Shown in pieces: positions 1 through 11,627 of a DNA stretch of 64,000 nucleotides. The stretch is from Microcebus murinus (lineage: Eukaryota; Chordata; Mammalia; Primates; Cheirogaleidae): positions 16,478,501 through 16,542,500 of the forward strand of contig NC_134113.1 in assembly GCF_040939455.1 (NCBI RefSeq), in the 5' to 3' direction. The notes under the pieces were generated by a model. The model saw only the letters and a list, made by a program, of their open reading frames with translations, was not told the DNA's origin and ran no database searches. The position numbers and the translations under genes are program-made. Positions within the stretch are counted from its first letter, which is position 1. Every line of letters begins with the position of its first letter.

Positions 1-439
1 TGAGCATGCCTAAAAGGCCAGGAATAAAAATGGGGGTCTCTTCTGCATCTCTCTTGCTTCCACGGTTGCAGGGGACCCCATGCACCCACCTCCATCTCTC
101 AGCTACTGGTTCTTCTTAGGAACCTGGAGCCCAGCTCCCTTCAGAGAAGGTCATCTTTGTATTTCCTCCTCCTGGGCCCTCTCTCTCCCATGTTGGGACA
201 CCTTCTTTCTCGATCCTATCAATATGTTGTGATGCTGGCCAGGGACTCTACCGCAGCAGCTCCGGCAAGTCTGGGTCAAGTGGTGTAGACCATTCCAGCA
301 CTGGGCAAGCATCTGCTGCTGTACTCTCTCCTGCCTCTCTCAGTGCACGGGATCTTTCCTCACCCCGAATGGTAAGACCCATGAGTCAGGCTTGGATACC
401 ATGAGGCAGATCCTTCGGCTAATTTGGCATTGAGGTCTA
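1..439. other. Unassigned sequence
   Basis: I recognise no repeat family and no exon here. The stretch is moderately GC-rich, with short pyrimidine runs around 150-190. Its open frames are short and have no domain. Confidence 0.4.
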
Positions 440-800
440 CTTTAGATCTGGTCCCCTGGAAGCAGAGCCTGAGACGAGGATTTGGGCAGTGTGACTTGCT
501 GAGGAAGTGAGCAAAGCAGGCAAGGAAAGGGAGGAACGAAGCCACGATGTGGTCTCAGCTGGGGTTTAGCTTGAGCCTGATCCCACAAGGAGCTCTGGAG
601 TGTGTGTTGTGCCACAGAGTTGATTCCGCTTTGAAACAAGGGATGTCCTTCTGTATCCCCTATTGCTTAGTCATTGGATTCAGCCTGCAGAGACAGGTGG
701 GAGGAAACCCATTCTCCCTGGTGCATGACTCCTACAACACCTGGAGCAGCTGGAGTGTGGGAGCACCAGCCCGGTAAGGGGATCTGGGATACCAACAGCT
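440..800 (+). repeat. Unclassified interspersed repeat (copy A)
   Basis: The block around 573-605 (key words CCTGATCCCACAAGG and AGCTCTGGAGTGTG) recurs near 61668-61698. Both blocks follow a purine-rich segment beginning near a GAAGCAGAGCCTGAGA-like or GAAAGCTTGAGA-like word. Two dispersed copies in one window point to an interspersed repeat, possibly LTR-type. I cannot name the family, and the boundaries are approximate. Confidence 0.45.
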
Positions 801-2333
801 CCAGACTCCGCAAGGCCACTGAGCTTAAAAGGAAATGTCCATGAGGTAGACCCTGGATCCACTGAGCTTTACAGTAAGGTTTGAAGTTATGTCTCATCTA
901 ATAATTCAAGGTTGCTTTGCCTCATTTTGTTCCATGGACATGTGTCCACAGAGGCCTCTCCTGGATGGATTCAAATGCACATGGATCTTGGCCTGACACC
1001 GTCTCGGTCTTGTCCCCCCACCCAGGCGTCATTGGAATTGCCTCACTTTGACATCTTTTCTTGAGAGAAAATCCTAAAGACGACAAATGGACCACATGGT
1101 CTCCATTGTCCACAAAACCAATGTCCATCAGCTCGTGTAGAAGCGGTGTGCACTGATAGGCATCTTTCTGGAAGCCCTTTCTAGAAGAGTCTCTATGCAT
1201 GGGGGCAACTGGGGACCTGGATGACAATGAAAATAGAGGGTACCAAGAATTTTCATTTGAGGAGGTTGATGTTTCAGTGGAACATTCTTAACCTTTCTGC
1301 TAAATTCCATAAATTGCCAATGTGCCATTCAAAGAAGAAAAAAACCTGTGGAGAACTAGCACACATTTCTGTCCCCAATCTGCTGCTTCGGCCACCCTGT
1401 CAGGCCACATGGGACCAAATAAGGAGAAGAAGAAATATGGCATCTTCAAAACGAAAGCTGAGAAGGTGAGGGGGCCCGGGGGAAGGGGGCCGAGGTAGAG
1501 GAAGGAAACTGGGGAAAATTGCAAGTGACAGGAGTTTCCAAAGAGGGAGATTAAGATAACGGAAGTCAGCGCAAGGCGGCAGCACAGGAAGGAGCGGCGA
1601 GGCCGAGGTGGCACCACGGGTGCCTGTGACGCAGGAGCCTGGAGAAGGGCAGAGTCCTCGCTGGGAGGGAGGGGGCTGGCTGTGAGGGAGGGGGCTCTGA
1701 CAAAGATGACGACGATGCTGCCCCGAGGATTAAATAAACCGCACGTTGTGAGGACAAGTGGAGGAAGATGAGGTCTTGGGGGCTCTGTTTTGTGTTTATT
1801 GCCCAGTGGTGAGATGGATGCCTGGGAATGTGGTGGCCAGATGCACAGCAGATGGGGACATTCCCGCCAGGACAGGGAGCTGAGCTGCAGCATCGGCGCG
1901 CTGTGTTCTTCCCTGACGCACCAGGCCAGTTGGATTTCTAGCTCCAGCGGAGAGGGGTTTATCCCACCCTTTGGGGAGGGGCTGTCAAAGCGCTCCTCTG
2001 GCCAGTTGTGTTTAGGCCCCTGGTCGCCTAGAAGTCATTCAGATTCTCGAGATTACCCAGCAATCTAGAATGCAAGTCAGAGTGAAAAAGATGGCTGTGC
2101 CCGGTGGACAGAGCAAGACACCCGGCTCTTGACCCCTGCACACTCTAGGATCCTGGGACAGCAAGACCAGCTCCAGGGTCCACCTGCTGCGGCCCTTCTT
2201 GGCCGGGCCTGGGGAAAGTCCTCAGGGCCAGCCTCTGAGCTGCGGAAAAGATGGGCTGATGGCCAAACCTAGCAACGCTGCACACAGATTCCCCCACGCG
2301 GGCCAGACCTCTACACCTATTATCTTCAAACTC
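801..2333. other. Unassigned sequence with a GC-rich purine patch
   Basis: No known family is recognised. 1460-1700 is G-rich and has several CpGs; GAGGGAGGGGGCT occurs twice near 1664-1697, giving quadruplex potential on the + strand. The longest open frame (197 codons, minus, 1300-1893) is proline- and leucine-rich without a domain, which fits antisense reading of a purine-rich strand and not a gene. Confidence 0.45.
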
Positions 2334-2335
2334 AC

Positions 2336-2380
2336 CTCATCGTTCATTCATTCATTTATTTCATTCATTCATTCAACAAA
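2336..2380 (+). repeat. Short TTCA/ATTC-type simple repeat
   Basis: Imperfect tandem TTCA and TTTA units directly precede a MIR. The units resemble the degenerate tails of ancient SINEs and LINEs. Confidence 0.6.
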
Positions 2381-2402
2381 TAGAGCAGAGTGTGCTGCAT
2401 AA

Positions 2403-2615
2403 TTCAGCCTCTGGAGTCGGGTGAAGCTGTGTTTGTTCTGTAGCTCTGCCACTTGCTAGCTGTGTGTCCTCGGACAAGTTCCATGATCTTTCAGTCTCAA
2501 TGTTCCCTTCTCTTGCAGAGAAATAATAATAAAATTATCTGTGTGTTGCTGTGAAGATTTAAATGAGATAGGCTATTCTGCCCAGAACCTAACTGGAGCA
2601 AATACTTAGTATATT
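2403..2615 (+). mobile_element. MIR SINE, plus strand
   Basis: The MIR core is readable in order: a CTCTGGAGTC-like start, CTCTGCCACTTGCTAGCTGTG, the region corresponding to TCTCAGTTTCC, AAAATTAT, and a 3' part with AATGAGATA. MIR is a tRNA-derived SINE old enough to be shared by all mammals. No function is implied. Confidence 0.85.
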
Positions 2616-2639
2616 GTAACTTTTGTCATTATTATTATG

Positions 2640-4274
2640 ATTTCTGTTATTGTTATTAATTTCAAAAGAGTTCGTGTGAAGGTGAAGGGTACTTCTTCCT
2701 CACTCATAATGATTCCTTCTATGTGGGAGAGATCCTACTTCCCTCTCGTTTCTCTCTGCTCCTTCACTTATTCCCACCAAAGGAGAACACGATTTTTTCT
2801 CATTATGATAAGTTTGGAGGGAGAAATTGGGCATGTGCATCCCAGCCCCTTTCTTTTCTCTTTCTGGTTTGTGGGAGTCCTGATGCCCTTCCAGACGCCA
2901 CGTGTCACAGGGCCTGTCCAGAGCTGCTGTGGCCAGAGGAGGTGAGTCTTTTTAGGTCAAGGGTTCAGTATTTAGAAATGTACCAGTGCACAGATAGCAG
3001 CTACGTTTTCCAGCATCCCTACATCAGTAAGAAAAATGATGCTGTATTTTGGTCTCCATCTGCCGAGTCTTTTGTCTTACTTCTCAAACAGTTCAGAACT
3101 CAGGTGAAAAAGAGAGTTGCTATTTATCGGAGCCCCCCTCAAATCCCAACAATTATGAATAATTATATGCACACGCACAGCTGAGCTTTGTCCGCATCTG
3201 TTCAACGACACAGTTCAAAGGGAGAATTGAATTCTAATCCACGGACTTTGTTCCTCCCTTCAATCCCACCGGCATCCCCATCAACATTCCAGATACTTGA
3301 TGATCCTGTGATTTCTAACAGAACTTTACAGTTTCATTATAGAAAAGACAAAAACAGGGCTCCTTGCCCACTTACTCTTCTTAACCCATGTCCCCCTCGG
3401 AGCCAAGGTTAGCAGTTTTCATTACCACCGCTTACTTTTTGTTTAGATCATCCTTCCCTGCTGAATTCCAGATCCTTATCCATATGCTTGTGCAGGAAAG
3501 GACTTCTTTCATGTGGTTTTTCTTTACGGGCTTCTAGGGCTGAGCTACCTTTGGTAAACTAAGAGCGGCTTTGGCTCCCCGGACGGTTTCATTTGTGTAG
3601 GCTGACTCTTGTTTGGAAATGGTGATTGCATGGAGCAGAGAGATGCTGAGATTAGGGGGGCCGGAGCATTCCAGCTCAATAAATCAATCCCCTTTTAATT
3701 GTGTCCCTGTCAGCCAACATTCTTCCAGAGACAGGAGGGCAGGGAGCTTGTTAGTGGAATGATTCCTCGCTCCCCCTTGTGTGCTGATCTGATTGTCAAT
3801 CAGATTAAACCACAGCAAGGAGATCCACACAGGGGCTCCCAGGGCTGTTCCAGTCTCAAGAAAGAAGCCAACTGGATCATCAATACGCTTGACTCCAGTT
3901 CGGAGCATCTGAGAAATTTCAACCTGGGTGTTCATCTCTGCATAGAAAACCAACTTCTAACCCCATTTGGTGAAATTGACTGGCTCACTCTGCATATTTC
4001 TCATGCCTTTAAGTTAAAGAGCATGAAATCATGGAGGCTATATTTTCCAAGTAGGCTCCAAAAGTTGTTAGACAATAAAGCTTCTACTGAGCATCTAAAC
4101 TTACCTTTCCTCATTGCTGTTATCCTTCTTGTTCTTCTAGCAAGACACTGACAGTAGGTTTATACCCATGAGCTGAATGAAACCCCACATTATTCACAAA
4201 AGCTAAACCTTCCTAGATATTGAGCAATGTTTGTCTTTTAACATGAATGAACTGGAGCCTTCATCTCCTTCTCA
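2640..4274. other. Unassigned sequence
   Basis: No repeat family is recognised. Two longish + strand open frames (153 codons at 2723-3184 and 150 codons at 3699-4151) have no domain, no plausible start context and no splice pattern, so I do not call genes. 3655-4140 reads as single-copy sequence. Confidence 0.4.
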
Positions 4275-4428
4275 AATTTTAACCTTCACTGGGAATTCTG
4301 TGAAAATTTAGACTCTGATCCAAGATTTTGGAGGAGGAGCCCAACAGTCTACATTTCTAATAAGCCCACAGATGATGCAAATGTCACTAATCCATGGACC
4401 AGACTTTGAGTAGTAAAGATCTGGAATT
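4275..4428 (-). mobile_element. MER5A-type hAT-Charlie element, minus strand
   Basis: The order GAATTCTGTGAAAATTTAGA, CTACATTTCTAATAAGC, GATGATGCAAATG, GGACCAGACTTTGAGTAG matches the reverse complement of the MER5A consensus as I know it. This is an old non-autonomous DNA transposon. Confidence 0.75.
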
Positions 4429-4467
4429 AACTGATACTACCACCTAGATAATGTTTAAAATCCTGAA

Positions 4468-4618
4468 CATTGTCTCTTTAGTCTGAGCTCTGTAGTCTCA
4501 TAGACCAGGACAAGTTATTTAGATCCCATGAGCCTATCTGTATCTCATGAGACAATGCATGAAAGTATTCACAACAGTGCCTGTCACACAGTATGCATCC
4601 AATAAATGGTACTGTTTA
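4468..4618 (+). mobile_element. MIR SINE fragment, plus strand
   Basis: The sequence runs from a TCTGAGCTCTGTAGTC-like part through GACAAGTTATTTAGATC to a 3' end with GTGCCTGTCACACAG and AATAAATG. It is diverged but in correct order. Confidence 0.65.
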
Positions 4619-4640
4619 TCAACACCAGCATCACCCATAT

Positions 4641-5220
4641 CAGGGATGTGCAAACTATAAGCCACAGCCAAATCTGTCCTGCCACATGTTTTTTTTTTTT
4701 TTTTTTTTTTTTTTTTTGAGACAGAGTCTCGCTTTGTTGCCCAGGCTAGAGTGAGTGCCATGGCGTCAGCCTAGCTCACAGCAACCTCAAACTCCTGGGC
4801 TCCAGTGATCCTTCTGCCTCAGCCTCCCGGGTAGCTGGGACTACAGGCATGCACCACCATGCCCGGCTAATTTTTTTATATATATATCAGTTGGCCAATT
4901 AATTTCTTTCTATTTATAGTAGAGACGGGGTCTCGCTCTTGCTCAGGCTGGTTTTGAACTCCTGACCTTGAGCAATCCGCCCGCCTCGGCCTCCCAAGAG
5001 CTAGGATTACAGGCGTGAGCCACAGCGCCCGGCCGTGCCACATGTTTTTAAAAATAGTTTTATCAGAACACAGCCATGCTCATTTATTTCCATATCATCT
5101 ATGGCTGCTTTTGCACTACAATGGCAGAGTTGCAAAGCTGCAACAGAGATCACGTGGTGTCCAAAGCCTAACCTCCTGACTATCTGGCCTCACAGAAGAA
5201 GTTGGTCAACCTTTGAGCTA
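4641..5220 (+). mobile_element. hAT-type DNA transposon, split by an Alu
   Basis: The first part (4641-4688) starts CAGGGATGTGCAAACT. The second (5035-5220) continues with AGTTTTATCAGAACACAGCC, ATGGCTGCTTTTGCACTAC and GGCAGAGTTGC, and ends near GTTGGTCAACCTTTGAG. This is the common mammalian family whose consensus includes TTTTATTGGAACACAGCCA. The Alu at 4689-5034 interrupts it, so the hAT is older. Confidence 0.75.
4689..5034 (-). mobile_element. Lemur-type Alu, minus strand, full length
   Basis: It begins with a poly-T of about 29 bases, followed by GAGACAGAGTCTCGCTTTG, CTAGAGTGAGTGCCATGG and CAGCCTAGCTCACAGC. The lemur linker TTGGCCAATTAATTTC comes next, then the left arm ending GCCCGGCC. 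The target duplication TGCCACATGTTTTT flanks both sides (4680 and 5036). The intact dimer and clear duplication indicate a fairly recent insertion. Confidence 0.95.
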
Positions 5221-5227
5221 TATCACT

Positions 5228-5335
5228 TATTCAACAATAAAAATACATGGAACACCTCTTTGTACTAGGCCCTAGAGATAATGAAAAGCTTCTTTCCCTG
5301 AAAGATCTCAGCATCTAATAAATATTTAATCATCC
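5228..5335 (+). repeat. Ancient MIR/L2-like fragment
   Basis: TATTCAACAATAAAAATA, ACTAGGCCCTAGAGATA and GATCTCAGCATCTAAT follow the order of a common ancient mammalian repeat with a TTCAACAAATATTTATTGAG start. The family is not certain. Confidence 0.4.
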
Positions 5336-5369
5336 CCTGCAATATCCCCAACAGGCACGTGCTTATAGT

Positions 5370-5508
5370 CCCTCATCTTTCAAATGGTGATTATTATAGA
5401 ACCTGCTTCAGGGCATTGCCACGTGGACTTATTGAGTTAATGTGCATTAACGATTCTTGGACATAAGTGTTCAATAGATATCAGCCATTACTATCATTAT
5501 CCTTAAAG
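5370..5508 (+). mobile_element. MIR SINE fragment, plus strand
   Basis: CTCATCTTTCAAATGGTGAT, GCATTGCCACGTGGACTT and a 3' part near TTCAATAGATATCAGCC match the 3' half of MIR. Confidence 0.65.
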
Positions 5509-5684
5509 GCATTTTTATTCAAATTTCACACTCATGAGAGAGGTTGATGACTGCTATTGTATAGATGTAGAAGTTGTTAGCAGTTGGGATCTTGCGCTTA
5601 TTAATGAAAAGCTGCCCTGTGGGGTCAGACCATAGATACCTCCCACCAGTCTCTCCTCAGTCCTCTCTGAGAGTCCTCAAGTTC

Positions 5685-5835
5685 GGTATAATAATGACAA
5701 TAAAAATATCACCACTAGCTAACGCCTACTGAGAGGTAAGTACAGGCACATGTGGAGTGCATGATCACAGTAAATCACAGCGATGAGGTAGGCAGCTGCT
5801 GTTTTCTGCACAGACAGAGGCAGCAAGCAGAGAAG
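5685..5835 (-). mobile_element. MIR SINE fragment, minus strand
   Basis: CACCACTAGCTAACGCCTACTG, then GATGAGGTAGGCAGCTG and ACAGAGGCAGCAAG read as a diverged MIR in antisense orientation. The 3' portion is truncated. Confidence 0.5.
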
Positions 5836-6784
5836 ATTCGGCTGGAGAGGGCTAAGGGGTGAGGGCAGTGGCGTGGTCACAGAGACCACTGGAGCTATGG
5901 GAGGGAGAGTGGTTCTTTCCCCAGGTGTAGTGACATGGGGCCACATGGGGGTTGAAAGGAGAGAAGGATTGTGATCTGATTTTACTTTCAGAGCTGTCAC
6001 TTTGGTTGTATATGAAGAACAGGCTGGAAGGGGCTGAATGAAAGCGGGGGACCAGTTAGGAGGCCCCTGCCGGTACGAGGAGACGGTGGTGTGGACAGTG
6101 GCAACAGAGAGAAACAGACAGCTCGGGGATATGTTCCAAGTCGAGCTGACCTGCCTGGTTGGATGAGAATAAAGAGAGAAAGAGAATCTTTCACTGGCAG
6201 CAGGTCCTAATGCTTGTACCAACCTGCCATTTGATCATGACTTTGATCTTGTCCGTGACAGGCCCTGGTTAACTCTGATCTTGACCTGAGTTAAGGAGCC
6301 TTAGAAAAACCAGTTTTAAGTGTTCAGTGGCTGCTTTAAGCAGGAGTGGCCTAAAGTGAGAAGTACCTCTGGAGATATGCCTGGAGACCAGTATAATCCC
6401 GGTCGCATGTGCATCCTATGAAGCATGCCCTCCCGGCAGGTAGCTTGATGCAGCAGAAAAAGCAGCAGTTGAAGCCCAGAGAGTCCTGTGCCTTCACCTG
6501 AGAGTTTCTCACTTGGAGCTGCAGGATCATAGTCCAGTGCTCAATCTCCCTTAGCATCAGGTCCTACTCTTGAAAGCAAGGGCTTCCAGAGATCATGAAG
6601 GCATCCTGTCTAGCGCCTAGTCATTGGCGCACATGCTCTCACTGTCTAACATCTTCGCTCTTAGTAACCAGTGATTTGGTTAGCTTCTCTGAATTGTTTC
6701 AGAGCTGACACTCCCTGAGGCAGGTTTCACTCAGTGATAAATGTCCCTGGCCACCGCACCCCTCCCACTCTACTTGTATCAGCC
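5836..6784. other. Unassigned sequence
   Basis: No family is recognised. A 167-codon minus-strand open frame (5719-6222) overlaps the MIR and has no domain. 6440-6540 has a faint MIR-like order that I do not trust. Confidence 0.4.
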
Positions 6785-7080
6785 TGGGTCCTCCAGGAGA
6801 CAGTCATTAAGAGAGGATTAAATGTGTTAGAGGTTTTTAGGAGAAATGCCTGTGACACATAGAAAGAGAACCAAGTGAGGCTGGAAGCCGTCGGACCACA
6901 GCGCAGGTCTGGCCCCGGGTGGAGGCGAGAGGGAGGAAGGGTGAGTAGAAGCGTCCTGGAGGTCCGAGCTGTCGAAGAAGACAGAATCATCGAGCCGAAG
7001 TCGACCATTAGAGAAATCCTGTGTCTTATTACCCCTGTCACTGGGCACACGCACTGGCTGGGAGCCATCTGGGAGGCATG
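6785..7080 (+). repeat. Possible unclassified interspersed repeat
   Basis: The stretch has the texture of an old LTR or MER repeat: GTCCTCCAGGAGACAG, AGGAGAAATGCCTGTGA, then a purine-rich part with AGGGTGAGTAGAAG. I recall similar sequences in other mammals but cannot name the family. Confidence 0.3.
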
Positions 7081-7230
7081 ACTTTGGCACAAACACCGCA
7101 GTGGATCTCAGAGCCCTCAGTCGATGAGCCTCTACAGGGTCAGGGATCTGAGACAGGCATTCTCAAGGACCAGGGTCACTGAATCCAAATCAAGAACTTG
7201 AGTCCTTCTCCTTTTAAAGCATTTACTGAT

Positions 7231-7327
7231 AAAAAAGAAAGAAAGGAAGGAAGGAAGGAAGGAAGGAAGGAAGGAAGGAAGGAAGGAAGGAAGGAAGGAA
7301 GGAAGGAAGGAAGGAAGGAAGGAAGGA

Positions 7328-7395
<68 letters not shown>

Positions 7396-7441
7396 AGAGG
7401 AGGGGGAGAGGGAAGGAGGAGGGGATGAGGAGAGGAGAGGA
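7231..7441 (+). repeat. Large (GGAA)n/(GAAA)n microsatellite
   Basis: About 20 tandem GGAA units (roughly 7244-7328) are followed by about 17 GAAA units (to about 7396). A G/A-rich end reaches 7441. The + strand is pure purine for over 200 bases, so triplex (H-DNA) formation and length instability are expected. The encoded KEGR-type frame is a by-product of the repeat. Confidence 0.97.
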
Positions 7442-7534
7442 ATTATAAGAAATCAAGCAGTAAATAGCAATGTTAGGGAGTTACAAGATCCCAGAAATCT
7501 TACCAAGTTCCCACCCTATAGGACCCTAGTCTTC

Positions 7535-8380
<846 letters not shown>

Positions 8381-8395
8381 AGGACCCCGCTCTTG

Positions 8396-9584
8396 AGGGG
8401 TCTCTCCTACAGTGACATCTCTCCTACAGTTAGAGTCACAGGAGGAGCTTTTGTTCTTGAAAACTTGGTCCATAAAATGGGGATTTTCTGAAACACCCTG
8501 AGTTTCTCAGAGAGCTATCCTCTTCATCCTCTCTTGTGCCTCCTCGGGGCAGGAGGGACAGCATGATTCCTCGATGACCTGGGCAGAGCCTGTGACCCAC
8601 TGGGCCACGTTGACCAGGACTGGGTCTCTGCATCCACCACTCTCCTGCAGTGCATGCGGTTGGGGCCTGGCCATGTCCTCCAGGATGCATCTGCGGGCCA
8701 AGGTCAGCTCTGCAGACCTAATTCACCCCACGCGTAGCCACTAGATTTGGGGGAGCAAAAGTAGAAAGTCCAATTGCAGCCTCAGTTCCAAGCCACATAA
8801 TCCAGTCCAACTGTGGGTAATAAAATGAAAGTGGTATCTGAATCCTCATTTATCACTCATGTCTATTTCTCAGATTGATTAGAATGCACTGGAAGGAAGA
8901 AGTGTGGTTAAGTAGCAGCTTGAATCTCCAGCGATGCCAGACCTGAGATGCTTAGATTGTTGATCAAGGATGGTTTCTGTTGGCAATGTTTATGTGGTGG
9001 GATCCATTGAAGTTTCTAGAACCTCTTCTCTAATCTCAACCCCCAGGGGCCTTTTGAGAGGGCCTTTGTTCTCTGCGGTCATGATTAGTCTCTTGCAGCC
9101 TTTTGTACCACTTTGCAGTCACTTGCCTCACCTCCCCTGGCAGGCCTGGAGCCTTAGGAATATGAAGAAAAAGGTTCCAACAGACCCTGCTCTCTTGTCA
9201 GACACAGGCTGGCCCCTCACCACAGCACAGTCAGGTGGTCACACACAAGAATTACTGTTTGTAAAGCTTCCGCCCCACCATGGAGACCATCTAACACCCC
9301 TCTGGTTACTCCACTTCATCCATGGAAAACTTTAACCCATTATGCTGAGTCCTTCCTCCCCTAAGTGTGGCCACCATCCTGGGTGACTGTCACATACACA
9401 AGAATGGTCCACTCCATTCCTTGATCTTCATCCCTCCGCCTTCCTCAACACACTCCAATCATGCCTTCCTGTCGCTACCCCTGACCTTGACTTCAGGAGG
9501 GACAGCTCCACCTCTGCATTCTTAAATTCAGCAACTTGCTTTCTCCCCAAAGCCTCTCACTTCAGAAAGTATCCGTGGGTGGTG
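8396..9584. other. Unassigned sequence
   Basis: No family is recognised. The duplicated words CTCTCCTACAGT at 8401-8412 and 8421-8432 are a small local tandem copy. The 121-codon + strand frame at 8970-9335 has no domain. Confidence 0.4.
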
Positions 9585-9950
9585 TGCCCCATTCTCTTGA
9601 ATGAGAATTTCTTGGGGTGTTTGCTAAATATGCAGATCTCAGACCCTACCTCAGACCTACTGATTAGGATCACTAAGAAAAGCACTCAGAATCTGCCTTT
9701 TAACGAGCCCCTAGATCAGGCGTCCTCAAACTACAGCCTGCAGGCCACATGCGGGTGTTTTTGCCCGTTTGTTTTTTTACTTCAAAATAAGATATGTGCA
9801 GTGTGCATAGGAATTTGTTAACAGTTTTTTAAAACTATAGTCCAGCCCTCCAACGGTCTGAGGGACAGTGAACTGGCCCCCTGTTTAAAAAGTTTGAGGA
9901 CCCCTGCCCTAGATGATGCTTATTCATGGTAGAGTTTGAGAACCACCACC
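9585..9950 (+). mobile_element. MER5A-type element, plus strand, split by a younger hAT
   Basis: The left part (9585-9716) has TCTCAGACCCTACCTCAGAC, TACTGATTAGGATCACTAAG and TGCCTTTTAACGAGCCC. The right part (9915-9950) ends GAGTTTGAGAACCACC. Together they give the MER5A order, with the insertion at 9717-9906. Confidence 0.8.
9717..9906 (+). mobile_element. 190-bp non-autonomous hAT with exact 8-bp target duplication
   Basis: The termini are CAGGCGTCCTCAAACT and, at the far end, the complement of CAGGGGTCCTCAAACT, giving 15 of 16 matching terminal inverted bases. The direct repeat CCCTAGAT flanks the element at 9709-9716 and 9907-9914. An 8-bp duplication is typical of hAT transposons. The element has no coding capacity. 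Its right-end word GGCCAGTTCACTGTCCCTC (complement strand) recalls the OC1/OposCharlie-like group, but I cannot confirm that. Confidence 0.9.
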
Positions 9951-10884
9951 TATCAGTCCCACCCTGGCACTACTCTCATCACACCTGTCCATCAGGCCCA
10001 CAAAGCTTTTGGGTCCTTGGTTCCTCTGCTTTCTCTCCACCAGCCCCTCCCACCTTCTCCTCCATCCTGTCCGGCATAGACCCCACAGTGCACCACTTCC
10101 GCCCTCCTGGCAATGCCAATCCCCTTGCCCAACTGGGCTAGGAAAAGCCCAGCTCTTGGACAATCCAGCTACTTACCTTTTCCATCAGGGCTCATTGATT
10201 CATTTATCATTTCAGTACAATTTTGCTCAATGCCCAAACTATTCCAGCCATTATATAAAGTAATAGAGTTACTGGGTTTTGTTTTGGTTTTTAACTCACG
10301 ATCTTTCACCTTTGAGGAGCTCATGGCTGAGTAGGGGAGAGCCATGAAGTGACTGATGTGATACACTGTGCTAAGGTCGGGCACAGAGCTAAGCACAGGC
10401 CACTAGGGACCCACAGAGGAGAGGAGCCCAACCCAGGCTGGGTGGTGCAGGATTAGGAAAACCTGCTTGAAGGAGAAGTCTCAGAAGAGTCTTAAGGAAA
10501 TGATGCAAAGACATAGACAGAGGAGGGTGTGCATTCCAGGCACAGGGTGAGCATGATCGAAGGCGGGAAGTGAGAACAGCATAGCAGGTGTGGGCTGTGA
10601 GAAGCAAGTCGGTGCTGCTGAAGTGTGACATTCATGGCATGAAGGGGTGAGAATATTTTCCAAACAAAAACTCAGGATATATGGCCCCAGCGAGGTGGAA
10701 TGTTCCAAATCAGGAATGTCTCTGAGAATAGCAGAAATGATGTCACTAATATACTGGGTAGCTAGGGGCTCCATCTGCTGCATCTTTTATGTACTCCTGC
10801 CCTTACATGCTCCTCACGTCCCCACTAAAATACACCAGAAAATAAAACTCACTGTGCAAGATTCTGGGAGACCCCTCTCACACC
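9951..10884. other. Mostly unassigned; possible ancient repeat at 10190-10640
   Basis: From 10190 the words TTCATTTATCATTTCAGTAC, GGAGCTCATGGCTGAGTAGG, GAAGAGTCTTAAGGAAATGATG and GTGCATTCCAGGCACAGGGTG follow the order of a common ancient mammalian repeat that I cannot name. The rest has no assignment. Confidence 0.4.
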
Positions 10885-11150
10885 AACCCTGGTATTCTTT
10901 ATAATAGCAAAAACTTAAGAATAATCGAAATACCTCTCAACAAGAGATTGGTTAAGTCAATTGGGGTATATTCAATTGCACTATTCCACCATGTTAGATT
11001 TCATTTATAATAACATGAGAAATGCTCACTTAAAATTATTTTAAATAAAGCAAGTAATATTCATATATTCAGAGTGACCTCTATTTAAAAATATAAGTTT
11101 ACATATACCAGGTAATGTAATATAATATAATCATAGAATAAATCCATGGA
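10885..11150 (+). mobile_element. Old L1 fragment, plus strand
   Basis: CTTTATAATAGCAAAAACTT, AATACCTCTCAACAAGAG and TTGGTTAAGTCAATTGGGG correspond to the end of L1 ORF2 (the region coding around an H-x-S-x-N-x-G-like stretch) and the early 3' UTR. The copy is diverged and 5' truncated. Confidence 0.65.
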
Positions 11151-11179
11151 GAAATGGTTAAGTTCTCATTTTTTGTAGT

Positions 11180-11625
11180 CCTACTCTAATCTATTCTCCA
11201 TGCCACAGTCAGGGTGACATTTCTTATCCTGCCTAAAACACTTCAAAGTCCAGATTCCTTTCTCATGGAGCCCAAAGCCCAATATCATCTGGCTCCTTCC
11301 CCATCCCCACCCCTGCTTGCCATATCTTGCCCCAGGCCTTTGCACATGCTGTTCCTTTTCCCCAAATGCTCTTCCCCATTCCTTTACCTGCTTGACAGCT
11401 CTGCTCATCCTTCAAGATGCAACTTGGAGGCTACTGACTGCAAGAAGCCTCCCCTGACCACTGCTACCCTCGAACCACACATGGAACCCTCCCATGTATT
11501 CCCACGGCACCTGTGCTCTCTCCCCAGCACCATCTACCCTGCACTGGAGTTGTCAGCTGATCCATGTCCATGCTCCACTAGGATTTAGCCTCCACAATGG
11601 CAGAAGTCATGTTTGTCTTGTACAT
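11180..11625 (+). mobile_element. L2 LINE 3' end, plus strand
   Basis: The classic L2 3' order is present: GGCCTTTGCACATGCTGTTCC, AATGCTCTTCCCCATTCC, TCATCCTTCAAGATGCAACT, AAGCCTCCCCTGACC and a 3' part with GGCAGAAGTCATGTTTGTC. It is cut by the LTR that follows. Confidence 0.85.
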
Positions 11626-11627
11626 TT

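Noticed and set aside
1300..1893. 197-codon minus-strand open frame
   Set aside because: It is antisense to a purine-rich strand and Pro/Leu/Ser-rich, with no domain or splice logic. Length alone is not evidence.
2723..3184. 153-codon plus-strand open frame
   Set aside because: No recognised domain and a weak start context. It is overlapped by another open frame (2637-2945), and no polyadenylation or splice structure stands out.
7198..7456. Lys/Glu/Gly- or Phe/Leu/Ser-rich frames on both strands
   Set aside because: They are translations of the GGAA/GAAA microsatellite.
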